DNA of 64,000 nt from an uncultured Bacteroidota bacterium (GTDB lineage: Bacteria > Bacteroidota > Bacteroidia > Flavobacteriales > Flavobacteriaceae), in the NCBI GenBank assembly GCA_902583445.1, contig CACHVZ010000002.1, forward strand, positions 1 through 64,000. The letters run 5' to 3'. A program made the position numbers and the translations under genes. The notes below the pieces were generated by a model, which saw only the letters and a program-made list of their open reading frames with translations, searched no databases and was not told where the DNA came from. Below, in pieces: positions 1-10,105 of the stretch (position 1 is the first letter of the stretch; the number at the start of each line of letters is the position of its first letter).

Positions 1-442
1 TAGATTCTTCTAATTTTTTCTTTCTGTATTCTTCTTCTCTTTCTCTTGCTTCTTTTTTATTTGATTCAAGCGCTGCATTAGCATCTTCAATTTTCTTTTG
101 AATTTTTGTGCTCTTTTCTTTCATCCACTTATCAAATCTTTTCTTTGCTTCAGCTTCTGTAAAAGCACCTTTCTTAACACCTTCATCGAGATGTTTTTTA
201 AGAAGAACGCCAGAGTAAGATAATATTGCCTTAGCAGTATTTGTAGGTTGTGCACCTTTTCCTAACCAAGAAATTGCAGAATCAAAATTCAAGTCAATTG
301 TTGCTGGGGATGTATTAGGGTCATACGTACCTATTTTTTCCAGGTATTTACCATCTCTTTTAGATCTAGCATCTGCTGCTACAATCCAATAAAAAGGTTT
401 ACCCTTTTTTCCGTGTCTTTGTAATCTAATTTTTACTGCCAT
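1..442 (-). CDS. rpsP: 30S ribosomal protein S16 (partial, runs off window start)
   Basis: Minus-strand translation from ATG at 442: [75 protein letters not shown]..., an S16 signature with a Bacteroidetes-like extended Lys/Glu-rich C-terminus. Confidence 0.95.
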   Translation of the reverse strand, partial: MAVKIRLQRHGKKGKPFYWIVAADARSKRDGKYLEKIGTYDPNTSPATIDLNFDSAISWLGKGAQPTNTAKAILSYSGVLLKKHLDEGVKKGAFTEAEAKKRFDKWMKEKSTKIQKKIEDANAALESNKKEAREREEEYRKKKLEES

Positions 443-488
443 AATTTTAATGTTTTGGGTTCACGACCCAGGTTACTAATTTTGAGTG

Positions 489-496
489 CAAATTTA
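489..496 (-). promoter_or_regulatory. Candidate Bacteroidetes -7 box (TAAATTTG) for rpsP
   Basis: TAnnTTTG match on the minus strand, 46 nt upstream of the rpsP ATG; no clear -33 TTTG seen. Confidence 0.35.
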
Positions 497-603
497 ACAA
501 AATATATCATACCTAATAATCTTTAATAAAACTCCATAAGTATTTATCTATTAATAATAAGGTAAATAATTGGTATATTTTTTTATTTAGATATGTATTT
601 GAT

Positions 604-611
604 TAATTTTG
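604..611 (+). promoter_or_regulatory. Candidate Bacteroidetes -7 box (TAATTTTG) for clpP
   Basis: TAnnTTTG match, 17 nt upstream of the clpP ATG. Confidence 0.35.
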
Positions 612-628
612 AGTTAAAAATTTATTAG

Positions 629-1285
629 ATGGATTATTCAAAAGAATTTAAGAAATATGCTACAAAACATCACGGTGTAAGCTCTACTTATTATGATAAG
701 ATTATAAGCAGTATGACTCCTTATATTATTGAAGAAAGACAATTAAATGTAGCACAGATGGATGTTTTTTCAAGATTAATGATGGATAGAATTATGTTTT
801 TAGGAACTGCTATTTCAGATAGCGTTGCCAATGTCATTCAAGCTCAATTACTTTTCTTGCAGAGTACAGATTCATCGAGAGATATCCAAATGTATATCAA
901 CTCTCCTGGTGGTGGAGTATATGCAGGCCTTGGAATATATGATACAATGCAATACATAAAGCCAGATGTTGCTACAATTTGTACCGGATGTGCTGCATCT
1001 ATGGCTGCAGTTCTTCTTTGTGCAGGAAAAAAGGGAAAAAGATCTGCACTAAAACACTCAAGAGTTATGATACATCAACCTTTAGGTGGAGTTTCTGGTC
1101 AAGCAGCTGACATTGAAATTACAGCTAGGGAAATTCTTAAGCTTAAAGACGAACTATATAAGATTATTTCAAAACACACTGGCCAAACTTTCAAAAAGGT
1201 AAATGCAGACAGTGATAGAGACTACTGGATGAAAGCAGATGAAGCTCATAAATATGGTATGGTTGATGAAGTATTAAACAAATAA
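629..1285 (+). CDS. clpP: ATP-dependent Clp protease proteolytic subunit
   Basis: [32 protein letters not shown] (Ser), MIHQPLGG (His); followed directly by clpX. Confidence 0.96.
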   Translation: MDYSKEFKKYATKHHGVSSTYYDKIISSMTPYIIEERQLNVAQMDVFSRLMMDRIMFLGTAISDSVANVIQAQLLFLQSTDSSRDIQMYINSPGGGVYAGLGIYDTMQYIKPDVATICTGCAASMAAVLLCAGKKGKRSALKHSRVMIHQPLGGVSGQAADIEITAREILKLKDELYKIISKHTGQTFKKVNADSDRDYWMKADEAHKYGMVDEVLNK

Positions 1286-1286
1286 T

Positions 1287-2516
1287 ATGAGTGAAGAAGA
1301 AATCTTGTGTTCTTTTTGTGGTAGATCAAAATCTCAGACAAAATTATTAATAGCTGGTTTAGATGCCCATATATGCGATATATGTATATCTCAAGCAGAT
1401 ATGATTCTCAAAGATGATGAATCTAGTAAAGATCCATCTGATTTTGGTGTTGAGCTAAAACCTCCTAAGGAAATTAAAAAATTCCTAGATCTTCACGTTA
1501 TTGGTCAAGAAGATGCAAAAAAAACTTTATCAGTAGCAGTTTATAATCATTATAAGAGAATTAATCAGAAACATTTAGAAGAAGAAATTGAAATACAAAA
1601 AAGTAATTTAATTCTAATTGGACCTACAGGTACAGGTAAAACTCTATTAGCTCAAACTATATCAAAATTTTTAAATGTACCTATTGCAATTGTTGATGCT
1701 ACTGTTCTAACTGAAGCAGGTTATGTTGGTGAAGATGTTGAAAGTATTTTAAGTAAACTTCTCCAGGCTGCTGATTTTGATGTAGACAAAGCTCAAAATG
1801 GAATTGTTTTTATAGACGAAATCGATAAGATTGCAAGAAAAAGTGATAATCCTTCTATCACTAGAGATGTTTCTGGTGAAGGAGTTCAACAGGCTTTACT
1901 TAAATTACTTGAAGGAACTATTGTAAATGTTCCACCTAAAGGGGGAAGAAAGCATCCAGATCAAAAATTCATAGAGATTGACACATCTAACATTCTTTTT
2001 ATTGCAGGTGGTGCCTTTGATGGAATTGAAAATATAATTAGAACTAGATTAAATCTTCAATCTATTGGATTTAAACCTGCAAATGAAAAAGTAATTAATG
2101 AAAATGAAGAGAATGTTTTAAGATATATAAATCCACATGATGTAAGATCTTATGGACTAATTCCTGAAATCATTGGAAGGTTGCCTGTTATGTGTCACTT
2201 AGACCCCTTAACCAAAGATGCTTTAAGGGATATAATGACAATTCCAAAAAATGCCTTGATAAAGCAATATACCAGGCTTTTTGAAATGGATGATATTAAC
2301 TTTTCAATTACTCCAGGTGCAATCGAATACATCGTGGACAAGGCATATGAGTTTAAGTTAGGTGCTAGAGGATTAAGAACGCTATGTGAAGCAATTTTAA
2401 ATGATGCTATGTTTAATTTACCAAATTCTGGAGAGAATGAATTAAAAATCACAAAGCTGTATGCAGATGAAAAGCTTCAAAAAATTGATCTATCCTACTT
2501 AAAAGCAGTTTCCTGA
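1287..2516 (+). CDS. clpX: ATP-dependent Clp protease ATP-binding subunit ClpX
   Basis: N-terminal zinc-binding CSFCGRS...CDIC, Walker [18 protein letters not shown], Walker [12 protein letters not shown]. Confidence 0.97.
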   Translation: MSEEEILCSFCGRSKSQTKLLIAGLDAHICDICISQADMILKDDESSKDPSDFGVELKPPKEIKKFLDLHVIGQEDAKKTLSVAVYNHYKRINQKHLEEEIEIQKSNLILIGPTGTGKTLLAQTISKFLNVPIAIVDATVLTEAGYVGEDVESILSKLLQAADFDVDKAQNGIVFIDEIDKIARKSDNPSITRDVSGEGVQQALLKLLEGTIVNVPPKGGRKHPDQKFIEIDTSNILFIAGGAFDGIENIIRTRLNLQSIGFKPANEKVINENEENVLRYINPHDVRSYGLIPEIIGRLPVMCHLDPLTKDALRDIMTIPKNALIKQYTRLFEMDDINFSITPGAIEYIVDKAYEFKLGARGLRTLCEAILNDAMFNLPNSGENELKITKLYADEKLQKIDLSYLKAVS

Positions 2517-4015
2517 TTCATTGAAATTAATTCTTCAATAAACTCTCTTGAATTTGATAACCTTGGAATTTTATTCTGACCTCCAAGTTTATTCTTAGAT
2601 GAAAGCCAATCATAAAAAAGATTCTTTCTTGCAACAACTAATATAGGTAGTTCAAGTGTTGAACTTCTATATCTCTTGGCTTCATAATCAGAATTCAGAC
2701 TTTGAAGATTTAGATCAAGTATTTCCATAAATTTATTAAGATCATTGGGCTGTTTATCAAACTCAATTAACCATTCATGTGAGCCTTTAGTTTTACTGCC
2801 CATAAAAACTGGGCCTACTGTATAGTCAGATATTGAAGATTTTGTTAACTCAGAAGTTAAGGATAACGCCTTTTCTGCATTCTCAATAACCAGCTCTTCA
2901 CCAAAAACATTTATAAAATGTTTTGTCCTTCCTGTTATTTTAATCCTGTATGGATTCAAGCAAGTGAACTTTACTGTATCACCTATTTTATACCTCCAAA
3001 GTCCAGAATTTGTTGTTATTACCATCGCATAATTTAAATTTAGCTTAACATCAGCTAATGAAACAATTTCTTGCTCTGACCCATTAGCTGGATAAAATTC
3101 GTAGAAAATACCGTAGTCTAACATAAGTAGTAATTCACTTGATTCATTCTGATCTTGAATAGCAAAAAATCCTTCAGAGGCATTATAAATTTCGAAATAT
3201 TTGAAATCTTTTGATGGAAATAATTTTTTGTAGAGGTTTTTATATGGCTCGAAACTTACTCCCCCATGGAAATAAACTTCACAATCATTCCAAATATCAA
3301 TAACGTTGTTTCTTCCAGTTTTTTCAATTACTTTTTGAAGTAACGACAACATCCAAGAAGGAACACCTGCAAAGCTTGTCACTTTTTGACTTAAAGATTC
3401 ATTTATTATTGCTTCAACTTTTTGTTCCCACTCTGGAATTAATGAAACTTTTGAACTAGGTGTACTGCTTAGTTCAGCCCAAAAAGGTAAATTATCAATT
3501 ATAATAGCAGATAAATCACCATAATAGCTACTATTATTTTCATAGATATCCTTTGACCCTCCTAGTCTTAAACATTTTCCTGCTAGTAATTGTGAATTTA
3601 TATTATTATTAAAGTATAATGATAACATATCTTTTCCAGCTTTGTAATGACAATCCTCCAAAGACTCAAAACTTATTGGGATAAATTTACTTTTATCATT
3701 AGTAGTTCCACTTGATTTTGCAAACCATTTTACAGAAGTTCTCCAAAATATGTTTTGCTCACCTTTTCTATTCCTTTCAATATCAGCGTATATATCTTCA
3801 TATGATACAATTGGAACTCTTTCTTTAAAATCATCATAAGATGCTATTGTTTTAAAATCATTCTTTTTTCCAATTTCAGTATCTATAGAGTAAACAACAA
3901 GTTTTCTTAGAACCTCTTGTTGTACTTCTATCGGATAGTCTTTAAATAATTCTATTTGACTTATCCTTCTTTTTAAAAAAAAGGATGCAACAGAATTAAA
4001 AATTGGAATTGGCAT
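2495..4015 (-). CDS. GH3 auxin-responsive promoter family protein (GH3-like adenylating enzyme)
   Basis: [19 protein letters not shown] (nucleotide-binding GT-rich loop), [59 protein letters not shown] are characteristic of GH3-family proteins. Confidence 0.88.
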   Translation of the reverse strand: MPIPIFNSVASFFLKRRISQIELFKDYPIEVQQEVLRKLVVYSIDTEIGKKNDFKTIASYDDFKERVPIVSYEDIYADIERNRKGEQNIFWRTSVKWFAKSSGTTNDKSKFIPISFESLEDCHYKAGKDMLSLYFNNNINSQLLAGKCLRLGGSKDIYENNSSYYGDLSAIIIDNLPFWAELSSTPSSKVSLIPEWEQKVEAIINESLSQKVTSFAGVPSWMLSLLQKVIEKTGRNNVIDIWNDCEVYFHGGVSFEPYKNLYKKLFPSKDFKYFEIYNASEGFFAIQDQNESSELLLMLDYGIFYEFYPANGSEQEIVSLADVKLNLNYAMVITTNSGLWRYKIGDTVKFTCLNPYRIKITGRTKHFINVFGEELVIENAEKALSLTSELTKSSISDYTVGPVFMGSKTKGSHEWLIEFDKQPNDLNKFMEILDLNLQSLNSDYEAKRYRSSTLELPILVVARKNLFYDWLSSKNKLGGQNKIPRLSNSREFIEELISMNQETAFK

Positions 4016-4056
4016 GGATTACATATATTTAGCATAAAAATAGTAAACAAAAAATT

Positions 4057-4848
4057 ATGTTTTCAGGAGTAATAAAAAAAATGATTTCAATACATGATGA
4101 TCCTATTAGATATATCCTAGATTTCGAAAATGATCTTTTATTTCTTAATCAGTTTATAGGTAAAAATATCAATTTAAAAAAGACAGGTTATTGTTGTCTG
4201 TCATGCTCTGAAAATATTGAAATTTTTGCAAATGGTTTTTGTAAAAAATGCTTTTTTGAGTCTCCAATGTCTGGTGATTGGGTAATGAAACCTGAGTTAA
4301 GTAAAGCTCACCTGGAAATTGAAGATAGAGACCTTAAATATGAAAAAAAAATTCAAATTCAAGATCATATTGTTTATCTCTCAAAAACAAGTGAAACAAA
4401 AGTTGGTGTTACGCGATCCAATAATAAAACTACAAGGTGGATTGATCAAGGAGCTATTGAAGCTATCGAATTAATTAAAGTTCCTAATCGATATTTGGCA
4501 GGGATAGCTGAGGTAAAATTAAAACAGAAATTTTCTGATAAAACAAATTGGCGTAAAATGCTTACAAGTCAAATTAATGATTCAAATTTAAAAAATGAAA
4601 AAGATGAGGCGCTTGAATTCCTAGGTGATGATTTTAAAGATTACTTTATGATAGATGCTGAGGTAATTAAATTTAACTATCAAATAGATAGTCCAGTTGA
4701 CTCAGTAAAATCAGTAAGCCTTAAAAAGTCTGATGAAATAAATGGAAAATTAATTGGAATTAAGGGACAATATTTAATTTTTGAGGATTCAAGTGTATTT
4801 AATGTTAGATCTAACGAAGGGTTTTTAATTGATCTAACTATTGATTAA
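4057..4848 (+). CDS. DUF2797-type protein
   Basis: CysX2Cys pairs (CCLSCSENIEIFANGFCKKCF), VGVTRSNNKTTRWIDQGA, family recognised from pattern. Confidence 0.65.
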   Translation: MFSGVIKKMISIHDDPIRYILDFENDLLFLNQFIGKNINLKKTGYCCLSCSENIEIFANGFCKKCFFESPMSGDWVMKPELSKAHLEIEDRDLKYEKKIQIQDHIVYLSKTSETKVGVTRSNNKTTRWIDQGAIEAIELIKVPNRYLAGIAEVKLKQKFSDKTNWRKMLTSQINDSNLKNEKDEALEFLGDDFKDYFMIDAEVIKFNYQIDSPVDSVKSVSLKKSDEINGKLIGIKGQYLIFEDSSVFNVRSNEGFLIDLTID

Positions 4849-5530
4849 ATAGCTTTTTTACTTCTTCTTCGTTTAAATTTCTATACTCCCCAACATTAAT
4901 ATCTAAATGAATATTCATAATTCTAATCCTTTTTAATTTAGTTACCCTGTAACCTAAAACCTCACACATTCTTCTGATTTGCCTATTCATCCCCTGAATT
5001 AAAACAATTTTAAATCTATTATCATTAATCCTCTTTACATAACACCTCTTTGTCATTTTACCCATGATCCTTACACCTTTTCTCATCTTTTCAATAAAAT
5101 CTTGTGTTATATTTTTATTTACCCATACCATATATTCTTTCTCCTTTTTATTTTCTGCTCTTAAAACATTATTTACTATGTCACCATTATTTGTTAGCAG
5201 AATAAGACCTTCACTTTGTTTATCTATTCTTCCAATTGTAAAAAGCCGTTCTTTGTGATTAATAAAATCAATAATATTATCCTTCACTTTTGGGTTTCCA
5301 GTACATTCAATTCCAATAGGCTTATTGAATGCTATATAGACTCTTTTTTTATTAGTATTTTGAATTATTTCACCATCAACTTTAATCTCATCATCCATAT
5401 TTACCTTAGATCCTAACTCAGCAACTTTTCCGTTGATATAAACTCTACCAAGAGAAATATACTCATCGGCTTTTCTTCTTGAGCAGAATCCAACTTCACT
5501 TAGGTACTTATTTATCCTTTTTGATTCCAA
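4838..5530 (-). CDS. rluF: 23S rRNA pseudouridine synthase (RluF/RsuA family)
   Basis: N-terminal S4 domain (INKYLSEVGFCSRRKADEYI), GRIDKQSEGLILLTNNGD catalytic motif, QGMNRQIRRMCEVLGYRV. Confidence 0.88.
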   Translation of the reverse strand: MESKRINKYLSEVGFCSRRKADEYISLGRVYINGKVAELGSKVNMDDEIKVDGEIIQNTNKKRVYIAFNKPIGIECTGNPKVKDNIIDFINHKERLFTIGRIDKQSEGLILLTNNGDIVNNVLRAENKKEKEYMVWVNKNITQDFIEKMRKGVRIMGKMTKRCYVKRINDNRFKIVLIQGMNRQIRRMCEVLGYRVTKLKRIRIMNIHLDINVGEYRNLNEEEVKKLFNQ

Positions 5531-5531
5531 C

Positions 5532-6236
5532 CTAATTAAGTTTAATTTCTTCGCCGACTTTTAGATTGAATTTCTTTCTAAAAATCCATACAAAAAGATA
5601 TAGAAGAGGTGTATCTAATATTGCAACAATTACTTTAAATAAAAATCCCGAAATAATTAGAACTAAAAATTTATCCTCTGGAAGAATTCCAAAAATAATA
5701 AGTAGCGATACAATTGTAAATGTATCTACAAATTGTGACGTAAAAGTTGAAAAGTTGTTTCTTAACCAAAGGTGTTTACCTTTGGTAAGTTTTTTCCAAA
5801 AATGGTATATTCTTATATCAATAAATTGAGCGAATAAGTATGTTAACATAGATGCTAATACTGCTAGTGGAGCATTAAGGAAAACGCTGTTAAAAGTTTC
5901 ATCATCAATTGGCGATGCATCTATAGCAGGTACTTGGCTAGACACGAAAATTAGAATAATTGAAAAAATTGATGCAAATATTCCAGTTATTACAACCTGA
6001 TCTGCTTTCTTTCTTCCATAAATCTCAGATATTAAATCTGTGATTAGAAATGTAAGAGGATATGGTAAAATACCCACTGATAACTCAAAAAGTTTTACAC
6101 CTAATAAATTTATATCGAATGGATACCAATAAAATATTTTAGTAAATATTAAATTTGATGCAACTAGTGAAGTAATAAATAATCCCGCAAGAATTAAATA
6201 TATTTTATTTGCTAGAGTAATTTTTTTGGAATTCAT
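5532..6236 (-). CDS. Queuosine precursor transporter (YhhQ/VUT family)
   Basis: Polytopic; YPLTFLITDLISEIYGRKKADQVV and FTSQFVDTFTIVSLLI motifs typical of the family. Confidence 0.85.
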   Translation of the reverse strand: MNSKKITLANKIYLILAGLFITSLVASNLIFTKIFYWYPFDINLLGVKLFELSVGILPYPLTFLITDLISEIYGRKKADQVVITGIFASIFSIILIFVSSQVPAIDASPIDDETFNSVFLNAPLAVLASMLTYLFAQFIDIRIYHFWKKLTKGKHLWLRNNFSTFTSQFVDTFTIVSLLIIFGILPEDKFLVLIISGFLFKVIVAILDTPLLYLFVWIFRKKFNLKVGEEIKLN

Positions 6237-6245
6237 ATAAGAATT

Positions 6246-6728
6246 ATGAGTAAAGTTTATTTATCAATAGGTTCAAACAAAGGTAATCGTTCTGCACTAA
6301 TAAATAAAGCAATAGATGAAATTGAAAAAAAGATTGGAATAATAATTTCTAGATCAAGTATATATCAATCAAAATCTTGGGGTTTTGATTCCAATGATTT
6401 TTATAATCTATGTTTACTTATTGAAACAGATATTGAGCCAAAATCTTTATTAAAAGACATAAAAAAGGTTGAAAAACTAATGGGAAGAGAAGATATTGAT
6501 GGTACTTATTCTGATAGGTTTATAGATATTGATATTCTCTTTTATGATAACATTGTATTAGATTTAAAGGACTTAAAAATCCCTCATCCAAAAATTGAAA
6601 TCAGAAAATTTGTTTTAGTCCCAATGTTAGAAATAGCAGATGATTGTGTACATCCAATTTTGAATAAAACAATTAAGCAACTAGATAACGACTGTGATGA
6701 TCAGGGTATTCCTTTAAAAATAATTTAG
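6246..6728 (+). CDS. folK: 2-amino-4-hydroxy-6-hydroxymethyldihydropteridine diphosphokinase
   Basis: VYLSIGSNKGNR, YQSKSWGF, DRFIDIDILFYDN, IPHPKIEIRKFVLVPMLEI. Confidence 0.95.
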   Translation: MSKVYLSIGSNKGNRSALINKAIDEIEKKIGIIISRSSIYQSKSWGFDSNDFYNLCLLIETDIEPKSLLKDIKKVEKLMGREDIDGTYSDRFIDIDILFYDNIVLDLKDLKIPHPKIEIRKFVLVPMLEIADDCVHPILNKTIKQLDNDCDDQGIPLKII

Positions 6729-7255
6729 ATTTCGGTTTTTTGATAAAAGTCCCATAAAATGATTCCTGCTGCTACTGAAACATTTAATGAATGTTTAGTC
6801 CCGACTTGAGGTATCTCAAGAACTTGATCAGATTCTAGAATTATTTCATCTGAAACACCGTCTACTTCATTACCAAAGACAAAAGCATATTTTATTCCTC
6901 GTTCAGGAATAAATTTTTCAATTTTTAATGATTTATCTGCTTGCTCAACTGTGACAACTTTAATGTTTTTATTCTTTAGATTTTGAATTGTATCTATTAT
7001 ATCCTCTGTGTATTCCCAATCAACAGAATCAGATGAACCAAGTGCTGTTTTTTCCATCTTGGGGTTTTCAGGGGTAGCAGTATATCCTGAGATAATAATT
7101 TTTTCAATTAAGAAAGAATCAGAAGTCCTAAAAATTGAACCAACATTATGAATACTTCTGATATTATCTAAAATCACAATTGCTGATGTTTTCTTGGATT
7201 TTTTAAACTCCTCAATAGTCTTTCTATTTAACTCAGTATTTCTTAGTTTTCGCAT
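6725..7255 (-). CDS. TrmH/SpoU family RNA 2'-O-methyltransferase
   Basis: LDNIRSIHNVGSIFRTSD, FVFGNEVDGVSDEI, IPQVGTKHSLNVSVAAGIILWDF (SPOUT knot motifs). Confidence 0.92.
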   Translation of the reverse strand: MRKLRNTELNRKTIEEFKKSKKTSAIVILDNIRSIHNVGSIFRTSDSFLIEKIIISGYTATPENPKMEKTALGSSDSVDWEYTEDIIDTIQNLKNKNIKVVTVEQADKSLKIEKFIPERGIKYAFVFGNEVDGVSDEIILESDQVLEIPQVGTKHSLNVSVAAGIILWDFYQKTEI

Positions 7256-7299
7256 TATAGTAAAAATAAAAATATTTACATTAGCATAAATACAAAACA

Positions 7300-9888
7300 G
7301 TGACTAAAACGAGTAAAATCACACCTTTGATGAAACAGTATAATGATATTAAATCTAAATATCCTGATACTATACTTCTGTTTAGAGTTGGTGATTTTTA
7401 TGAAACTTTTGGTGAAGATGCAATATTAGCATCAAAGATTTTAGGTATAGTCTTGACTAAAAGAGGAGCCGGTTCAAGTAGTGAGGTTGAGCTAGCTGGA
7501 TTTCCCCATCACTCAATTGAAAACTATCTTCCTAAACTAGTTAAGGCAGGAAATAGAGTTGCAGTCTGCGATCAACTGGAAGACCCAAAGCTTACAAAAA
7601 AAATTGTCAAAAGAGGAGTTACGGAAATAGTTACTCCAGGAATAGCAATTAATGATGGAGTCCTTGATCAGAAGAAAAATAATTATTTAGCTTCTGTCCA
7701 CATAGAAAAAAATGAATTTGGAATTTCATTTCTAGATGTATCTACTGGTGACTTCTATGTATCACAAGGTGATCTAAAATTAATTGATCAGCTAATTTCA
7801 AACTTTTCTCCTAATGAAATATTGGTTTCAAAACCATCAAAAAATAAATTCTTTGAGTTACTTGGAAACTCATACAATGTATATCCATTAGATGATTGGG
7901 TTTATGATAACTCTTATTCAGAAAATAAGTTGATTGATCATTTTAATATAAAGAGTTTGAAAGGTTTTGGTGTCGAGAATATAAAGCTTGGTGTTGTAGC
8001 TGCAGGCTCAATAATTCATTATTTAGATGATACAGAGCATAATAATCTTACTCATATCTCAAGTCTTCAAAGGATATTTCCAGAGTCTTATGTATGGATG
8101 GACAGATTTACAATGAAAAATCTTGAATTGTTTAATTCAAACTCTATAAATGGTTTTAACCTTTCTGATACAATTGATGAGACAACAACTAGCATGGGTT
8201 CAAGAAAACTTAAAAGTTGGATTGCTTTTCCATTAATTGATAAAAAAGAGATAAAGAAAAGACAAGAAATTGTTCAATCAATAATGAGTGATGATGAAAT
8301 AAGTAGGCTGCTTGATATCAACCTAAATAATATTTCAGATATAGAAAGGTTAATGTCAAAAATTGCTACATATAAAATTTCACCCAGAGAGCTGGTTAAT
8401 TTAAAAAGTTCATTAGAAAACGTAGACTTAATAAAAGACTCTCTTTTAGTTTATAGTGGTGTTTTAAAAAATTATGGTAAATCATTACCCAATTCTAAAA
8501 GCATAATAAGAGAAATATCTAAGACCTTAAAGGATGATTCTCCGGTTTCAATAATGAAAGGAGATTTTATTAAAGATGGATTCTCAAAAGAACTTGATGG
8601 TCTAAGGGAGATAAGATGTTCAGGTAAGGAATATCTAAATCAAATCCTTGAAAGGGAGACAAAAAAAACTAATATTCCGTCATTAAAGATCTCATTTAAT
8701 AATGTTTTTGGATATTACATTGAGGTAAGAAATACTCATAAAGATAAAGTTCCTGAAGACTGGATAAGAAAGCAAACTCTTGTTAATGCAGAAAGATATA
8801 TAACACAGGAATTAAAAGAGTATGAGGAGAAAATAATAAATGCAGACGAAAAAATTAAAGATCTTGAGCTTAAGTTATTTTTAAAATTGTTAGATAACCT
8901 TCAAGATAGCCTTGTAACATTAAAATTAGTTTCAGATAAAATTTCTATAATTGATATTTTAAATTCTTTCTCAAAAAGAGCAGTTAGATATAAATATTGT
9001 TGCCCAAAAATAACAAGTACAAAAAAAATTGAAATTATTGCAGGAAGACACCCTGTGATTGAAGCAAATCTTCCTCCAGGAGAAAGATATATTCCTAACG
9101 ATATATTTCTTGATACCGATCAGCAAATTATAATGATTACTGGCCCAAATATGTCTGGTAAATCTGCAATTTTAAGACAAACAGCATTGATTACTATATT
9201 AGCTCAAATAGGTAGTTTTGTCCCTGCACACGAGATGACATTTTCCTTAGTTGATAGAATTTTTACAAGAGTCGGTGCAAGTGATAATATCTCTATGGGT
9301 GAGTCAACCTTTATGGTTGAAATGAATGAAACAGCATCAATTTTGAACAATCTAACAGGAAATAGTTTAATTCTACTTGATGAAATTGGAAGAGGTACAA
9401 GTACCTATGACGGTATTTCTATAGCTTGGGCAATAGCTGAGTTTTTACATGAAGATAAATTAAAACCTCATGTTCTTTTTGCAACTCATTACCATGATTT
9501 AAATGAAATGGAGTCAATATACAAGGGAATAAGAAATTTTAATGTTAGTGTAAAAGAGACAAAAGATGATGTTATCTTTTTAAGAAAACTAGTTAAAGGG
9601 GGGAGTAATCATAGTTTTGGAATACATGTTGCTAAGATGGCTGGAATGCCAAGACTTGTGCTAAGCTCAGCTGAAAACAAGTTAAAACTTATGGAATCTA
9701 GCAGGCCTAAGAATTTAAAAGATGATCAAATCGATGATAACCTTCAGCTAAGTTTTTTTGATATAGAAGATCCCAAAATGCAAGAGATAAGAAAAATTAT
9801 TGAAGACTTAGATATTGATAATTTAAGTCCTGTTGAGGCTCTTTTGAAATTAAACCAAATAAAAAAAGAATTAAAAGATGGAGATTGA
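7300..9888 (+). CDS. mutS: DNA mismatch repair protein MutS (GTG start)
   Basis: TPLMKQYNDIKSKYPDTILLFRVGDFYETF mismatch-binding motif, Walker A TGPNMSGKSA, LLDEIGRGTSTYDG. Confidence 0.97.
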   Translation: MTKTSKITPLMKQYNDIKSKYPDTILLFRVGDFYETFGEDAILASKILGIVLTKRGAGSSSEVELAGFPHHSIENYLPKLVKAGNRVAVCDQLEDPKLTKKIVKRGVTEIVTPGIAINDGVLDQKKNNYLASVHIEKNEFGISFLDVSTGDFYVSQGDLKLIDQLISNFSPNEILVSKPSKNKFFELLGNSYNVYPLDDWVYDNSYSENKLIDHFNIKSLKGFGVENIKLGVVAAGSIIHYLDDTEHNNLTHISSLQRIFPESYVWMDRFTMKNLELFNSNSINGFNLSDTIDETTTSMGSRKLKSWIAFPLIDKKEIKKRQEIVQSIMSDDEISRLLDINLNNISDIERLMSKIATYKISPRELVNLKSSLENVDLIKDSLLVYSGVLKNYGKSLPNSKSIIREISKTLKDDSPVSIMKGDFIKDGFSKELDGLREIRCSGKEYLNQILERETKKTNIPSLKISFNNVFGYYIEVRNTHKDKVPEDWIRKQTLVNAERYITQELKEYEEKIINADEKIKDLELKLFLKLLDNLQDSLVTLKLVSDKISIIDILNSFSKRAVRYKYCCPKITSTKKIEIIAGRHPVIEANLPPGERYIPNDIFLDTDQQIIMITGPNMSGKSAILRQTALITILAQIGSFVPAHEMTFSLVDRIFTRVGASDNISMGESTFMVEMNETASILNNLTGNSLILLDEIGRGTSTYDGISIAWAIAEFLHEDKLKPHVLFATHYHDLNEMESIYKGIRNFNVSVKETKDDVIFLRKLVKGGSNHSFGIHVAKMAGMPRLVLSSAENKLKLMESSRPKNLKDDQIDDNLQLSFFDIEDPKMQEIRKIIEDLDIDNLSPVEALLKLNQIKKELKDGD

Positions 9889-10105
9889 TTTACACGGAAA
9901 AACACATCCAGAGGGACTTGAATTAATTGAAGAGTACATGCTTTTAAATTCAGCTAAAGGTAGTGTGAGTCTAACAGTGATAACAGGGAATTCACCAGTA
10001 ATGCAAAATAAAATAATTAATCAAATATGTAATAAGTATGGGTTCTCTTATTATATTCCACCGCATAATCCAGGAGAAATGATAATCCAATATGAAAAAC
10101 TATAA
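9878..10105 (+). CDS. Small Smr-like domain protein
   Basis: IDLHGKTHPEG near N-terminus plus SVSLTVITGNSPVMQNKI resembling the Smr DLHG...H/TGxG pattern; overlaps the mutS 3' end by 11 nt. Confidence 0.6.
   Translation: MEIDLHGKTHPEGLELIEEYMLLNSAKGSVSLTVITGNSPVMQNKIINQICNKYGFSYYIPPHNPGEMIIQYEKL

Noticed and set aside
2195-2452. 85-aa minus-strand ORF inside clpX
   Set aside because: Antisense shadow of a strongly conserved gene with low-complexity composition; the same reasoning applies to most short nested ORFs (e.g. 5064-5258, 13778-13984, 23658-23864, 25087-25332, 34862-35128, 38240-38455, 55484-55792, 60905-61147, 61950-62279).
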